In this document: in pieces, positions 23,913 through 34,023 of the stretch
How positions within the stretch are numbered: the first letter of the stretch is position 1
Layout of the letters: every line of letters starts with the position of its first letter
NCBI GenBank assembly: GCA_921293015.1
Contig: OV121086.1
Location: 32,301,194 to 32,365,193, forward strand
Source: Phorcus lineatus
Lineage: Eukaryota; Mollusca; Gastropoda; Trochida; Trochidae
DNA length: 64,000 nucleotides
Direction of reading: 5' to 3'
Translations under genes and position numbers: made by a program
Notes under the pieces: model-generated
The model's database searches: none
What the model was told of the DNA's origin: nothing
The model's input: only the letters and a program-made list of their open reading frames with translations

Positions 23913-23922
23913 GGATGAACAT

Positions 23923-26460
23923 GTTCTCAACCAATAATATCTACCCCAAAACAATTGTATTATAAGAATAAATATTAAAAATTCAGGACATATTAACCTT
24001 AATATGAACTACTGAATCCCACAATATTGAAAATTGGGTGGTTCTTCTTCACCTATTTCTTTGAAATATATCCCTGCATATATATCAACATATTATCTAT
24101 TTCAATAACAACAGAAGAATATATAAGCTATATATATGTAGTCATTTATTATAATTTTGCAAGTAAATATAATCTATTTCAAATATTATGAACTCAATAG
24201 AATTTCTTGAAAGAAGACGATGAAATGTTTGTAAAGCCTTATAATTTAAAGAGATTAAAAACTAATGATACAAAAATAATTCTCTAATAAATAACAAGAT
24301 ATGATAATACAGGTACATAGATTATATTGATACTACCGTATGTAAAGATATATCTCAGAAACTTTCATATTCATTTACAAGCTTTAAACTAAGATTGCAT
24401 TTATCATAACAATAATAAACAAGACGTTTCTTTTTCATCTTTACTAACAATCAACAGATAAACAAGAAAACACAACCATGAAATAACTGATAGCTTATGC
24501 ATTAAGACATATGAATAATAATTGTTGATCATATAGGCCAAGAAAACTTATTATATACTTTTGACTCTTTCAGACAATTATCAATTATTTGAAAAAAAAC
24601 CCCAGATTCATAACATCTGTGTTTTTATGTTATTTGATTTGATTTGAATGTTTCAAAAAATATAATATGATTCACTCATTACATCTCACATATTGATATT
24701 CATAAAAACAATTCCAATACATGACAATTAGTTTTTAATGAAAATAGAAAAACACCAAGAAGTGTTTGAAGTTGAAATCAAATGTACCATTTACATGGAT
24801 ACATAGATCATGTTGAAAAAATATATTAAAATAAATATTGAACAAATATCATAACAAAAAAATCCTGAATATTGATTATGATGTTCAAAATAAGTACAGT
24901 TTATATGGAAGATACCCATTATTATCACTAATAATTGATAAGTATGCAATAAAAAAACATAGTTAATAGAAATATCACACAATATATTACAATTATAAAC
25001 ATCATACTTTCCTTTGTTAAAAACTAACTACAACTTTGTTTTAGTAAGGTTATTTGTTAATTTAAAAAACAGACAATAACTGATATTGACATTGCTTTCA
25101 ACAAAACCCATTGTTTTGTGAAATAAAGATAGAAATTACCGATAAGATAATTTCATTTCATGCTTACAGATAAAATAAACAAATGTTCAATTAGTCATTT
25201 TTGAAATGAAACAATTTTTAAAGCTAATTAAATCATAAATTAATTAATTATATTATAAATTGTGTTGGTTTACAAAAAAGTGTTGGAGCATTTTGCAAAA
25301 CTAAAATTTTGAACTACTTATGATTAAAAAAATAAAGATTTATTGATAACTGAGATCTAAAACTAAAACAATAGGAGAATAATCTAACTAACTAGACAGA
25401 AAAACCTCATCCACTATCTCTGTAGCTCATCAGGCTTTGCATGATTTATTATCTTTAAGTTATACAGTGTTTGGCATTGCCAAAATGGCCTACATTGTGG
25501 TTTGGCCAGTCTCAAAATAAAAAATCCACAATGCTTGGCTTTAAACCCATATTAATCAAATTACATTTTAAAAAATTCAGAGTGTCCAAATTCAAGAAGA
25601 AAAGAAAAATGATACACAGATGATATAATTTTTACTCAAGAGATCTGATTGATTAAACTCAATTGCAACATTAATTTTTCGTAAAGCAGAAAAGGTAAAG
25701 TGTGAATTGAAATTTGTGATCCCAAACTGAAATGTATATCTCCCAACAATATTTCAGCTGTATTGACAGCAGTTCTAGAGTAGAAACTGTATATGGACAA
25801 CCGACAAAAGCCCAAGCCATAAGCCAATCTAGTCTTAAAGGCCTGCTTTGTCAGTTAAAGGATAACAGAGTAAACCTTCATTTCACCAGTAGCCAATAAC
25901 ATAGCAAGATCATATCTGCCAAAGTCCTTTATCCAAACACTATAATTTAAACAAAAAGTAAAGATAAGTCAATGTACAGACTTTCTTTTCATTTGTAACA
26001 CATGTTTATGAAGAAATGATTGAGACACATGAGATATAACTAAAGATGGTCAGAGTAAACTGTTCATTCTACCCTGTAAAGAAGACACAAGAATACCAAC
26101 CATTTAAGACAGCTCTTCAACATTATGATAAAATATTCCCAGAAAAGAAATTCAATTGTTTAAGTTACACTATTTTTGGCCATTATTCCTTTTTAAAAAA
26201 ATGTATTTTCATATGACGAAAATATTCATATTGCTTGATAATTTATACTCATTTAACAAATAAATTTGACTTTAAATTGGTTTAAAAAAATATAATAACA
26301 ATCCTTTGAATGTTGAATAACAAAGCAAAATTAAAAAACAATTTGCAAAATATTTCATAATTCAAGATCAGACTAAATCATAAACAAAAATTATCACATT
26401 TCTAAATCAAAACACAGTCAGAGTGCCTCTATTATGAAAAAATAATCACTAAAACCATAA
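23923..26460. other. Very AT-rich 3' flank of the ALAS gene
   Basis: No exon or element was recognised. It probably includes the 3' untranslated region of the ALAS transcript next to the stop codon at 26603, but several AATAAA-like signals on the minus strand compete and no poly(A) site can be fixed. A fragment CTCTGTAGCTCATCAGGC at 25420 resembles a motif in the repeat at 52.3 kb. Confidence 0.4.
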
Positions 26461-26464
26461 CCTA

Positions 26465-26615
26465 TCTGAACCAATCAAAATACAGCCAAAGTAACTCTGG
26501 ATCAATCAGAACCTAGCCAAATTGGATCTTGACCAATCAAAACAAAGCCAAAAATATCTAGACCAATCAAAAGGCAGCCGTTTCAATTTTGACCAATCAA
26601 ATCTATGCAAGAGCA
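26465..26615. repeat. Five-unit 30-31 bp tandem array at the ALAS stop codon
   Basis: Units start ACCAATCAAAA or ATCAATCAGAA at 26470, 26501, 26532, 26562 and 26592. Most continue with AGCCAAA or a variant before an AT-rich end. Each unit carries a CCAAT or CAAT motif on the plus strand. The last unit runs into the final codons of the ALAS reading frame (stop at 26603-26605), so the array lies in the 3' untranslated region and slightly overlaps the coding end. Confidence 0.8.
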
Positions 26616-26938
26616 GCCTGCAGTGAGGAATATGTGCAATTTGAGCGCAAACAAACTGGATCAGGTTTGTAAAATTCCTGAATCTCCAGTGGTTTGTTAC
26701 AGCTTTCACACGTGTTAGGGCACATTGGTTTGTAGAGGTCAATGCCGTTTGCCTTCCAAATGTCAACGATGCTTGCCACAAATGCATCCATCATCTCCTT
26801 GGTATGGTGAGGTGTTGGGGCCACTCGCAACCGTTCGGTTCCCCGGGCGACAGTTGGGTAATTGATTGCCTGAACGTAGATGCCATGTCTCTGTATCAGG
26901 TCATTTGAAACCTTGGTCGATAGCTGGGCGTCGCCAAC
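26603..26938 (-). CDS. ALAS: ALAS coding exon 10: C-terminal domain and stop
   Basis: 112 codons including the TAG at 26605-26603. Contains [20 protein letters not shown] and [10 protein letters not shown], both family signatures, then a Cys-containing tail ([18 protein letters not shown]) that corresponds to the animal-specific C-terminal extension (CNFCRRPL in human). The last residues (SLQAALA) overlap the edge of a 30-bp tandem array and may be lineage-specific. Confidence 0.95.
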   Translation of the reverse strand, partial: VGDAQLSTKVSNDLIQRHGIYVQAINYPTVARGTERLRVAPTPHHTKEMMDAFVASIVDIWKANGIDLYKPMCPNTCESCNKPLEIQEFYKPDPVCLRSNCTYSSLQAALA

Positions 26939-29900
26939 CTGTCAATCAAAGTTAGGTTGACATGTTATTTGTTTAGTTCATCAAACATCAATATGAAAGA
27001 TATTGGTAAACTTCTAGAAATAATAGCCACACAAAATATTCACTTTGAATATGTATTAGGAAAAACATGGTTTTAGTAAGCATGTGCAAAGGAGGCACAA
27101 ATTTGACAAATTCAACTAATTCATCATGTTCGATTCATAAATGTTTTCTTTTTCACCATCATAACCATGAACTATACTTATTCAACAGCAATGATTCTCA
27201 ACCATTATTTATGAAGTAGGATTTAGTTGAAACTTTCTTATCAAACTGTCGAAATTTGGTACAATCCATTAGAAAAGAATTTAAGTACATTTAAGATTTA
27301 AATAATTATATATGAAGATTAAACTGACATGTATAGGTATTATGTGGCTGGGGCTATGCATGGCAGGAATCCCCTCGTGAGTCAGTTTATCCCGCAGGTA
27401 TTTCACGTTGCTTTGTTGTTTCGCTCGCAGTTCTCTCCCTTCATCACTTGCCAACACCTGAAGCAGAAAGTCGTTGAACATCTTAACTTTTGATGTTAAA
27501 AAATCAGAGTTTCACCATCAAGAATGTCAAGTTTACAGGAATAAGAACAAATTTCCCCATTTGCAGATTGAATATATTTTTTGTCTGATATGGTTACGGG
27601 CGAATTTCCACCAAACCTGCAGTCAAGAATGCTCTTCCATAAGAGTTGAAAATATCGCTTACTCTTGGATATTTCGTGTCAGACCTGCAGACTCTGCTCT
27701 TCAGGAAATAATATGACTAGTTGACAACTGAAATGTGTAGCGCTCTGACCATACCTTTGGCACGCTGCTTGTCATTGTATACATGACAGTTACTTACCTA
27801 TCTATAAAAGTAACTAAAACTAATCTTCAAAATAGGTGAAATGCAGATAGCCCTCTTAGATTACCATCTGTGCCAAGAAACTTTTTAACTTTCCTGACTT
27901 AATCATGCTTGTAAATTTTGAAGATGATCCCACTTTTCATTTAGGGCTGTGAATCCAATATGGCTGACCATATCTAACTAATGCACATGTTTCAAATTAG
28001 ATAGTAATGTATATGTATATTAACATCTAAGGTCAGGCGTCAAAGTTAATATGCTATTTCTAACCAATTCTGGATGGCCAGTAGGTGGATAATTCTTGTT
28101 ACACAGTTAACAGCAGGTACTATTTCCAAACAACCCCGTGGGTTCATCATGTAAATTTGCATACCTCTATGGAGGCCAAAGCTCCACTCAGGGTTGTTGG
28201 TGGAAGAGCTGTGGTGAATATGAAGCCAGCTGCATAGCTTCTAATCATGTCAATAGTGTTGGAACTTCCAACAATGTAACCGCCCATGTTACCAAATGCC
28301 TTGCCTGAAAAGTTGAGTTGAAAATGATGTAATATCTATGACATTTTATGTCTGACAAATAATAAGATAAAAACATAACTTAGAGATGCAGAGGGGGAAA
28401 AAACATCTATGGTATGGCTATTAACCTCTGGATAGAACATAAAAACCAATTTTCAGGGCAGAAACCCTAAAACACTTAACGCGTTTTGATGGTAATTAAA
28501 TATACAAGAAACATGGTAACAGGCCAGATGGTTACTGAAATCAATCTTGTTAAAAGATTACTGCTTTCTAGGGTTTTCAGTTAATGAGAGTAAAGACCAA
28601 TGCAGCCCTTATCAGTGGTTACAGGATGACCAAATGTTGCAAATGTTTTAAATGATTTCTGATTGTTGAAAAGAATGCCAGTCTTAACAGTGGTTCCATA
28701 GCTTTATGTGAACATGTATAGGTTTACAGATGTATATAAACAGACCTGATGATCTAAATTTAGATCTTTATCAATTTATATACATAATTATAATCATCAT
28801 ACCAAGAGTTCCAGTGAGCATGTCAACCTTTTCTGCACAACCGTCTCTCTCAGCCACTCCGGCGCCATGGTCGCCATAGAGACCGACTGCATGGACCTCG
28901 TCAACGAAGGTCAGTGCTCCATATTTGTGGGAAATGTCACACATCTCGGTCAGGGGACAGATTGAACCTGCAGTATTGAAAGGTGAATTTGAAAATGAAT
29001 GACATGTTTATATCAACATTCCCAAAAAATAAAATTTTTGATCAGTTGAAAAATGCTTCACTTATTATTATTATTATTATTATCCATAAGCACAATCTTG
29101 GCATAAGATGAATGATTCAGAAGATTATACAACATACAATCTCAAGTTCTTTTGTGGCATCAAAAGTTACACCTAGCTGTGCAGAAAATAATATCTTACA
29201 TTACATTAATATCTTACCGTCCATGGAATGAACCGTCTCAAAGGCCACAATCTTGGGCACGTTGATATCAACACTCTTGAGAAGCTGCTCCAAGTGTTCG
29301 GGGTCGTTATGACGGAAGATGTGTTTGGGAGCTCCGCTGGTCCTTATACCCGCGATCATTGATGCATGGTTACCAGCATCGGAGAAAATATGGCAGCCTG
29401 GTAGGAACATAATAAATGAACATGTTATAAGTCTTAAAAAAATATTCTGTTACCTGGTAGGAAAATATTGCAATTTTGATAGAAGTTTAACTGGAATGAA
29501 ATAGATCTATTTAGTATTTTTCACATAGATTGACTCAGGCAACATAAAAAATTGGGTTGCACATATAGACATAAATTACGAGGGGGAAAACTCTAAAATC
29601 ATATTTTTACCTTTCTCTTGTAATAATAATATGCCAATGTGGATAGGAAGAAGGTTAAATTGGTAAACAACATCTTCAGACTTTGATGCAGGTGACATCA
29701 GAGACTTATTTGGATATAAATATGGAGTAAAGTACTTTAAAAAAATCTTATTTCTAGTCATCATCATCATCATTGTCATCATCATCATCATCATTGTCAT
29801 TGTCATCATCATTATCATCATCATCATCATTATCATCATCATCATTGTCATCATAATCATCATAATCATCATCATCATCATCATCATCGTCATGATCATT

Positions 29901-32664
29901 GTCATCATCATCATCATCATTGTCATCATCATCATCATCATTGTCATCATCATCATCATCATCATCATCGTTATTCTTATTTAGAAAGTGCCTACCAGGA
30001 AGAGCTTTGAGCAGGGTGAAGAGCGTTGAGTCATTAGCCACGTAGCAAGAGGTGAAGATGAGGCCAGCCTCCTTGTCATGTAGACGAGCAAGTCGCTGTT
30101 CCAGCTGTTCATGGAGTGGGGAGTTCCCAGAGATGTTCCTGGTACCGCCAGCACCAGCGCCATGCTTGTCCAAAGCTTCCCTGGATTTCAGAAAAAGAAT
30201 GTTAATGTCAATAATTATGAAGTTCAGAAAAAGAGGCAATTCTTCACGGAACTGGATGATTTCCAAAGCTCAAGAATATCCATTACTGGCCAATGGCTGC
30301 AGAAAGGCTATTCTGGAATATCCATTATTGGCCAATTGCTACAAAAAGGCTATTCTGGAATATCCATTATTGGCCAATTGCTACAAAAAGGCTATTCTGG
30401 AATATCCATTATTGGCCAATTGCTACAAAAAGGCTATTCTGGAATATCCATTATTGGCCAATGGCTGCAGAAAGGCTATTCTGGAATATCCATTATTGGC
30501 CAATGGCTGCAGAAAGGCTATTCTGGAATATCCAACATCGGCCAATTGCTACAAAAAGGCTATTAAGAATATCCATTATCAGCCAAAGGCTATTTTAGAT
30601 AAACAGAATAGGCCAATGTGATTCAAGAATATCCAGGATTGGCCAACAACAAAAGAAAGGTTTTTCTGGACCCAGGTAGCGGAATTTATATATTTTTTAA
30701 ACAAAAAAGCATGTTTTCCTACCTGACAGCATTGCGGACCTTGGGGTGCCAGCTCATTCCGAGGTAGTCATTGCTACACCAGACAGAGATGTCCATCGCG
30801 CCGTCTGAGTGTTCTCGGGCAAAAGGAAATGTGTTCGCGTTCCTCATCACCTTCTTAAACACACGGTACGAGTGGTCTTTCTTCTTCTTGTCAACCTCGT
30901 TGGCAAAGAATTCCTCATAGTTGAAGAAGTCTTGAGGCTTGCCTGAAAAATCACATTGAAATAAATAAAAGATGATTTTGTATTGCATTTATAAATTAAG
31001 CCACAAGGGCCAAAAATTACTTCTTTTACAAATTTTCATGATTTTAACAAAAGGGATGAGTAAAATATTAGAATAACTCCATTTAATTCAAACACTTCAT
31101 CGCTGTTAGCAACAAATACGGCAGTAGTAGAGCTCATTGTTATCATGAGTTTGTCACCATTGCATTATCAAGGTCTAACAATGCTCAACTTTAAGCAAGT
31201 GAAATTGAATCAAAGAAAAGATTATGATATCAATAAAATGATATTTTGATAATTTTGATGGTAAATGTTAAAACAGGTCTGGTAACTAAAGCTTACCCCC
31301 ACTTGGACCCGAGCCAGATTTCCTCAGCATCTTGAGGGTTTCACCAAAGCTCCAAGAAGGAACCCCTCCAGACTTGGATCCTGTGTCTAGTCCAGTGTCC
31401 CCTCCAGCCATCACAGTCTCCCCCTCAGGAACAGAACCCACCCCAGAGTGCTGAGCCACCCTGTCGCTCAGACCAGCTGACTCCTGAGCATTGGACATGA
31501 GGTCACCTGAGGAAGGATCAGAATTATTAACCATTTACCTGCGGGTTCCCAATTTATTTGGATACAGCCTATCTTTAGTCACTGCCAATAATTTGGCATT
31601 GGTCATCAATGGTGCCTGAGAGGGAGATTTATTAACCATTAACCTACATGTTCAAATAATTTTCTGATACAGCCTATATTCAACCACTGCCAATACTGAA
31701 AACTGTGTTTCTTTATGAGCATTGGTAATCAATTTTGACTGGGAGAGACCGTTTTCAATGAGATAGCTGAAAAGATAGACATCTTCATATCAGAGGTACA
31801 ATATTAATGACTTTGAGCATGTCCTAAGAAGCCAAGAGGACACCGGGTTTTACATGTCTCATAATAAACAAGGGAGAGAAAAAAGACTCAAAAGTCAACA
31901 ATGATCACCTTGCTTCTTGACGGAGATAACGTCACCCTGGATGCCAGGACTGGCTTCCTCCACTGTCATCTCTTTGGCCAGGAAGGGACACTTAGACTTC
32001 TCCTCCTGATTGGGGGCTTCAAATGAGAAACTTGCATTTAAGTCTATGATGAACATTTCTACTAAGGGTGCGTCGTACCATCGCTATATTGCAATACAGA
32101 CACAAAATGGTACATACCGCTACACACTTCTTAAAATATCCATTATATCCGACATTTTTAATTTCTATCTAAAATTGTTGAAAAACACATTCTTATAAAA
32201 CATGTTTTTAAGCAAGGTGTGAACTCGCTAAATTGATATGATCTATCTCTGGTGAAAATGGCAGACAGCTGAGCATTGATCACAGTTCTAATCTTTGCCC
32301 AATGTCATGTGAAGTTATTCCCAATGTCAAGTGAAGTTATGCCGACTGTTATGTGAAGTATGGCCATTCTTATGTGAAGTTATAAGAACCATGAGTGTGA
32401 TATTATGCAAACTGTCATGTGAAGTTATGCCAACTGTTATGTGAAGTCACACCCATTGTCATGTGAAGTCAGCCCATGTGATGTGAAGTAATGCTGCCTG
32501 CAAAGGGTCAACTCACCTTCCGTGGAGGCTGCCAGGCTGGAGGAATACCTAACAGCATGGTTGATAACTGGACATTGCTTAGCGAAGGAGAGAACCTGGT
32601 TGGGAAACTGTCGAAGATTGTTCTCTGGTATCTTCGTCAAAAATGGGCACGCAAGTCGTTTCAT
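26603..32664 (-). CDS. ALAS: 5-aminolevulinate synthase, ten coding exons
   Basis: PLP-dependent mitochondrial-matrix enzyme that condenses glycine and succinyl-CoA to 5-aminolevulinate, CO2 and CoA, the committed step of heme synthesis. Coding exons on the minus strand: 32664-32517, 32016-31909, 31506-31297, 30942-30723, 30180-29996, 29397-29218, 28967-28803, 28304-28165, 27457-27329 and 26938-26603. All junctions are GT/AG and keep frame, giving 606 residues plus TAG (human ALAS1 has 640). Visible landmarks are a basic N-terminus with Cys-Pro motifs at C6, C31 and C59; CSNDYLGM (211-218); [12 protein letters not shown] (236-247); FVDEVHAVG (371-379); catalytic Lys407 in TGTLGKAFG; and [10 protein letters not shown] (516-525). 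The C-terminus keeps an animal-type Cys-containing extension. The Cys-Pro motifs are known in this family to bind heme and inhibit mitochondrial import; conservation here suggests feedback control. The linker between the presequence and the core is shorter than in human ALAS1. Confidence 0.97.
27329..27457 (-). CDS. ALAS: ALAS coding exon 9
   Basis: 43 codons in phase 0 on both sides: [20 protein letters not shown] and onward to [13 protein letters not shown]. The final PSHIIP segment is the conserved block at the start of the C-terminal domain. The donor is GTCAGT, a minor variant of the consensus. Confidence 0.94.
28165..28304 (-). CDS. ALAS: ALAS coding exon 8: catalytic lysine
   Basis: Begins with the end of the split Gly codon and then [19 protein letters not shown], where Lys407 forms the internal aldimine with PLP. 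Continues with [20 protein letters not shown], matching human [15 protein letters not shown]. The donor GTATGC leaves phase 0. Confidence 0.95.
28803..28967 (-). CDS. ALAS: ALAS coding exon 7: PLP-binding aspartate
   Basis: Encodes [20 protein letters not shown] and onward to VDMLTGTLG. Asp373 in FVDEVHAVG is the residue that contacts the pyridine nitrogen of PLP in this fold. The exon stops one base into the Gly codon just before the catalytic lysine, which is the second codon of the next exon. Confidence 0.95.
29218..29397 (-). CDS. ALAS: ALAS coding exon 6
   Basis: Encodes [16 protein letters not shown], then [16 protein letters not shown] and [13 protein letters not shown]. The GNHASMI and ETVHSMDG blocks are almost unchanged across ALAS proteins and line the PLP pocket. 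The donor is GTAAGA; phase is 1 on both sides. Confidence 0.95.
29757..29972. repeat. CAT trinucleotide tract in ALAS intron 5
   Basis: About 215 bases of TCATCATCA with interspersed TTGTCA, TTATCA and AATCAT variants, starting only about 20 bases past the donor of coding exon 5. On the transcribed strand it is a (GAT/GAC)n tract. The poly-Asp and poly-Met ORFs across it are artefacts of the repeat. Confidence 0.9.
29996..30180 (-). CDS. ALAS: ALAS coding exon 5: glycine-rich block
   Basis: Encodes [18 protein letters not shown] and then [20 protein letters not shown] and [16 protein letters not shown], colinear with human ALAS1. The [12 protein letters not shown] segment belongs to the conserved cofactor and substrate region. 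Beyond the GTAGGC donor the intron runs almost at once into a CAT-repeat tract. Confidence 0.95.
30270..30600. repeat. 42-bp minisatellite in ALAS intron 4
   Basis: Unit of 42 bases: GAATATCCATTATTGGCCAA followed by TTGCTACAAAAAGGCTATTC and TG. There are about six to seven good copies and degenerate ones to about 30660. Two sub-variants differ at TTGCTACAAA versus TGGCTGCAGA. Because 42 is a multiple of three, the three plus-strand frames stay open and give false ORFs of 101 to 189 residues. Every intact unit contains the palindrome ATTGGCCAAT or the near form ATTGGCCAATG. Confidence 0.92.
30723..30942 (-). CDS. ALAS: ALAS coding exon 4: start of the catalytic core
   Basis: Encodes [20 protein letters not shown], then [18 protein letters not shown] and [19 protein letters not shown]. 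This matches the conserved start of the ALAS core, including the SNDYLGM block near the substrate site. The donor GTAGG follows the AG of a split Arg codon. Confidence 0.95.
31297..31506 (-). CDS. ALAS: ALAS coding exon 3: variable linker
   Basis: 210 bases coding a Gly/Ser-rich linker (such as [20 protein letters not shown]) and then [12 protein letters not shown] before the catalytic core. This region is poorly conserved among ALAS proteins. It is kept because the splice sites (CAG acceptor, GTAAGC donor) and phases fit exactly. Confidence 0.85.
31909..32016 (-). CDS. ALAS: ALAS coding exon 2: third heme-regulatory motif
   Basis: Encodes [15 protein letters not shown] and onward, the counterpart of SKCPFLAAQM in human ALAS1. 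The acceptor was taken as TTTGAAG before CCCCCAAT, because the nearer CAG would shift the frame and bring a stop. With this choice 2+105+1 bases keep phase with both neighbours. Confidence 0.88.
32294..32494. repeat. 22-bp degenerate minisatellite in ALAS intron 1
   Basis: About nine copies of a unit close to TGTCATGTGAAGTTATGCCA plus two bases, with variable spacing of 20 to 28 bases and many substitutions. It lies about 20 bases past the donor of the first coding exon. No frame or family significance was seen. Confidence 0.75.
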
Positions 32665-32670
32665 GTTTAC
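32517..32670 (-). CDS. ALAS: ALAS coding exon 1: start codon and two heme-regulatory motifs
   Basis: The acceptor GTTTAG ends at 32671, leaving six untranslated bases before ATG at 32664. The exon encodes 49 residues starting [20 protein letters not shown], a basic amphipathic segment suited to mitochondrial targeting. Two Cys-Pro pairs (ACPFL and QCPVI) match the first two heme-regulatory motifs of ALAS1. The donor is GTGAGT; the exon ends in phase 1. Confidence 0.93.
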
Positions 32671-33079
32671 CTAAACAAATGAGATTTTTCTAATCAAGTA
32701 TAGTTCAGTTAAAATTATTATTGATAAATTTTAAGTTATCAATCAATGGTCAATATTGATGTCATATTATAATTTTTTAAATAAAACAAAACATATATAT
32801 ATATGATAATATAAATATTGTATTGATTTAATAGATATCAAAACAACTTTTTTTACACAATGCGCCAAATCTCGGACACACCTCAGCCCATTACAGATGC
32901 TTACAAAACCTTAATGTATATTTAGTATCACTATTATCAAGTAATATATATACAAACCACTATCAGGAACACTTATATCTCTATCAGCCCTGACAATAAA
33001 ACCACTTAATATGATATTGATCTTTTCATCATGTTTTAGATATATATCTGATATTATATTCAAGTTAATTGCTTCTTAC

Positions 33080-33130
33080 CGAGTGTATTGATTGCTTCAC
33101 AACGGGCAACAGGTGTAAATTACAAACGAC
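33080..33130 (-). other. ALAS: Probable 5' untranslated exon of ALAS
   Basis: A 51-base segment with a strong acceptor on one side (TTTGTTTTCCAG ending at 33131) and a good donor on the other (GTAAGA starting at 33079), about 400 bases upstream of the first coding exon and on the same strand. It contains no ATG. No CAGUGN-type iron-responsive element can be formed in it. At least one further upstream exon must exist, because this one has an acceptor. Confidence 0.55.
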
Positions 33131-33174
33131 CTGGAAAACAAACGCATATGCATTAGGAATTTTGAAAGTTTATA

Positions 33175-33245
33175 GGACTGACAGACAGCAAGATGGACCA
33201 ACAAACGGATGGACAGACAGTAAGACAGACAGCTGACAGACAAAC
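33175..33245. repeat. GACA/GACAGACAGC-type short tandem repeat
   Basis: A run of GACAGACAG, GGACCAACAAACGGATGGACA and related tetramer-based segments. Similar GGACAGATGGACCGACGG sequence occurs in the repeat at 52.86 kb, so this could be the tail of a dispersed element and not an independent microsatellite. Confidence 0.6.
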
Positions 33246-33483
33246 AAAATTTTCTATATTGTATATGAATATGTATGTTCAGCAGTTAACCATTATTTGA
33301 AATATTCTTCAAACTGTTTTCACTTAATCTAGACAGCTCTCAGAACAAAAGAAACGGCTGACCGTTAAACAACATTTTGTCAAATTTCCAAAGCTGTCCT
33401 TCATTATCACCTATACTAAGGTTGAGTGAGAGACCTTAAAAGTTAGAGCCCTTGAGGGTTTTTTTGTGGAAAATTGTTTTAAG

Positions 33484-33696
33484 GGGACAATCCTTTTTTT
33501 TCATACCTGCCCTAAATATGTGATCGTTTCTTAATTAAGCCATTTGAAACGTGTTACTTATGAATAAATTCTATTTGCCTTTCAATTGGAATGGAAAAAA
33601 GATTTAAAAGGCACAATCCTTTTTTTTCATACCTGCTATAAATACAAAATCGTTTCTTAAGCCATTTGAAACATGTTACTTATGAATAAATTTCAC
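33484..33696. repeat. Two-copy tandem duplication, period about 124 bp
   Basis: CAATCCTTTTTTTTCATACC occurs at about 33489 and 33613. Each copy is followed by CTGCC/CTGCT, ATCGTTTCTTAA, then GCCATTTGAAAC and TGTTACTTATGAATAAAT. The second copy runs directly into the TTAA-flanked element at 33697. Confidence 0.8.
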
Positions 33697-34023
33697 TTAA
33701 AAGGGGCAGAAGCATGTTTTTTTAAAGCAAGCAATCTCACAAAAAAGGATGAAATAAATATTGCAAGACGATGTTTTTTTATTGAAAGAAGCAGTTTTAA
33801 AACAACCGTACAAATATTGATCAGTATAGATATACAAATCAGTTTCTTGACCCCAAATGATTAAAAGGTGTTCACACAATAATGGCCAGAGGTGGGTTTT
33901 GCTTAATGTTTGATTTTTTCCTTATGGAATTATGGATGATTGGGTTGACTAACGAGATTTTATGACAGCCTGAAGACAAAACCTTTGGCAAAATCTTTCA
34001 ACAAATGTGCTACTGCCTCTTAA
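33697..34023. mobile_element. GGGGCAG-family MITE, copy Z3 (near complete)
   Basis: TTAA at 33697-33700 is followed by AAGGGGCAGAAGCATG. The right end, AATGTGCTACTGCCTC, is followed by TTAA at 34020-34023, so the ends form an imperfect inverted repeat around a 320-bp element. The interior contains AAAGGTGTTCACACAATAAT followed by GGCC, shared with copies at 38.8, 43.8 and 60.9 kb. The ORFs inside are short and not shared. Confidence 0.65.

Noticed and set aside
29576-30266. Minus-strand ORFs with poly-Met and poly-Asp tracts
   Set aside because: They read through ALAS coding exon 5 past its donor into the intronic CAT tract. The exon boundary and the ALAS alignment show that the acidic run is not part of the protein.
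30052-30621. Overlapping plus-strand ORFs of 189, 151 and 101 codons with a repeated [14 protein letters not shown]-type motif
   Set aside because: They are the three frames of a 42-bp minisatellite (a multiple of three) lying in an ALAS intron on the opposite strand. Being open in every frame is a property of the repeat, not evidence of a protein.
33080-33130. Iron-responsive element in the ALAS 5' exon
   Set aside because: No CAGUGN loop with a bulged-C stem can be formed in this exon. CAGTG words at about 35490 and 54410 were also tried and lack the five-base stems.
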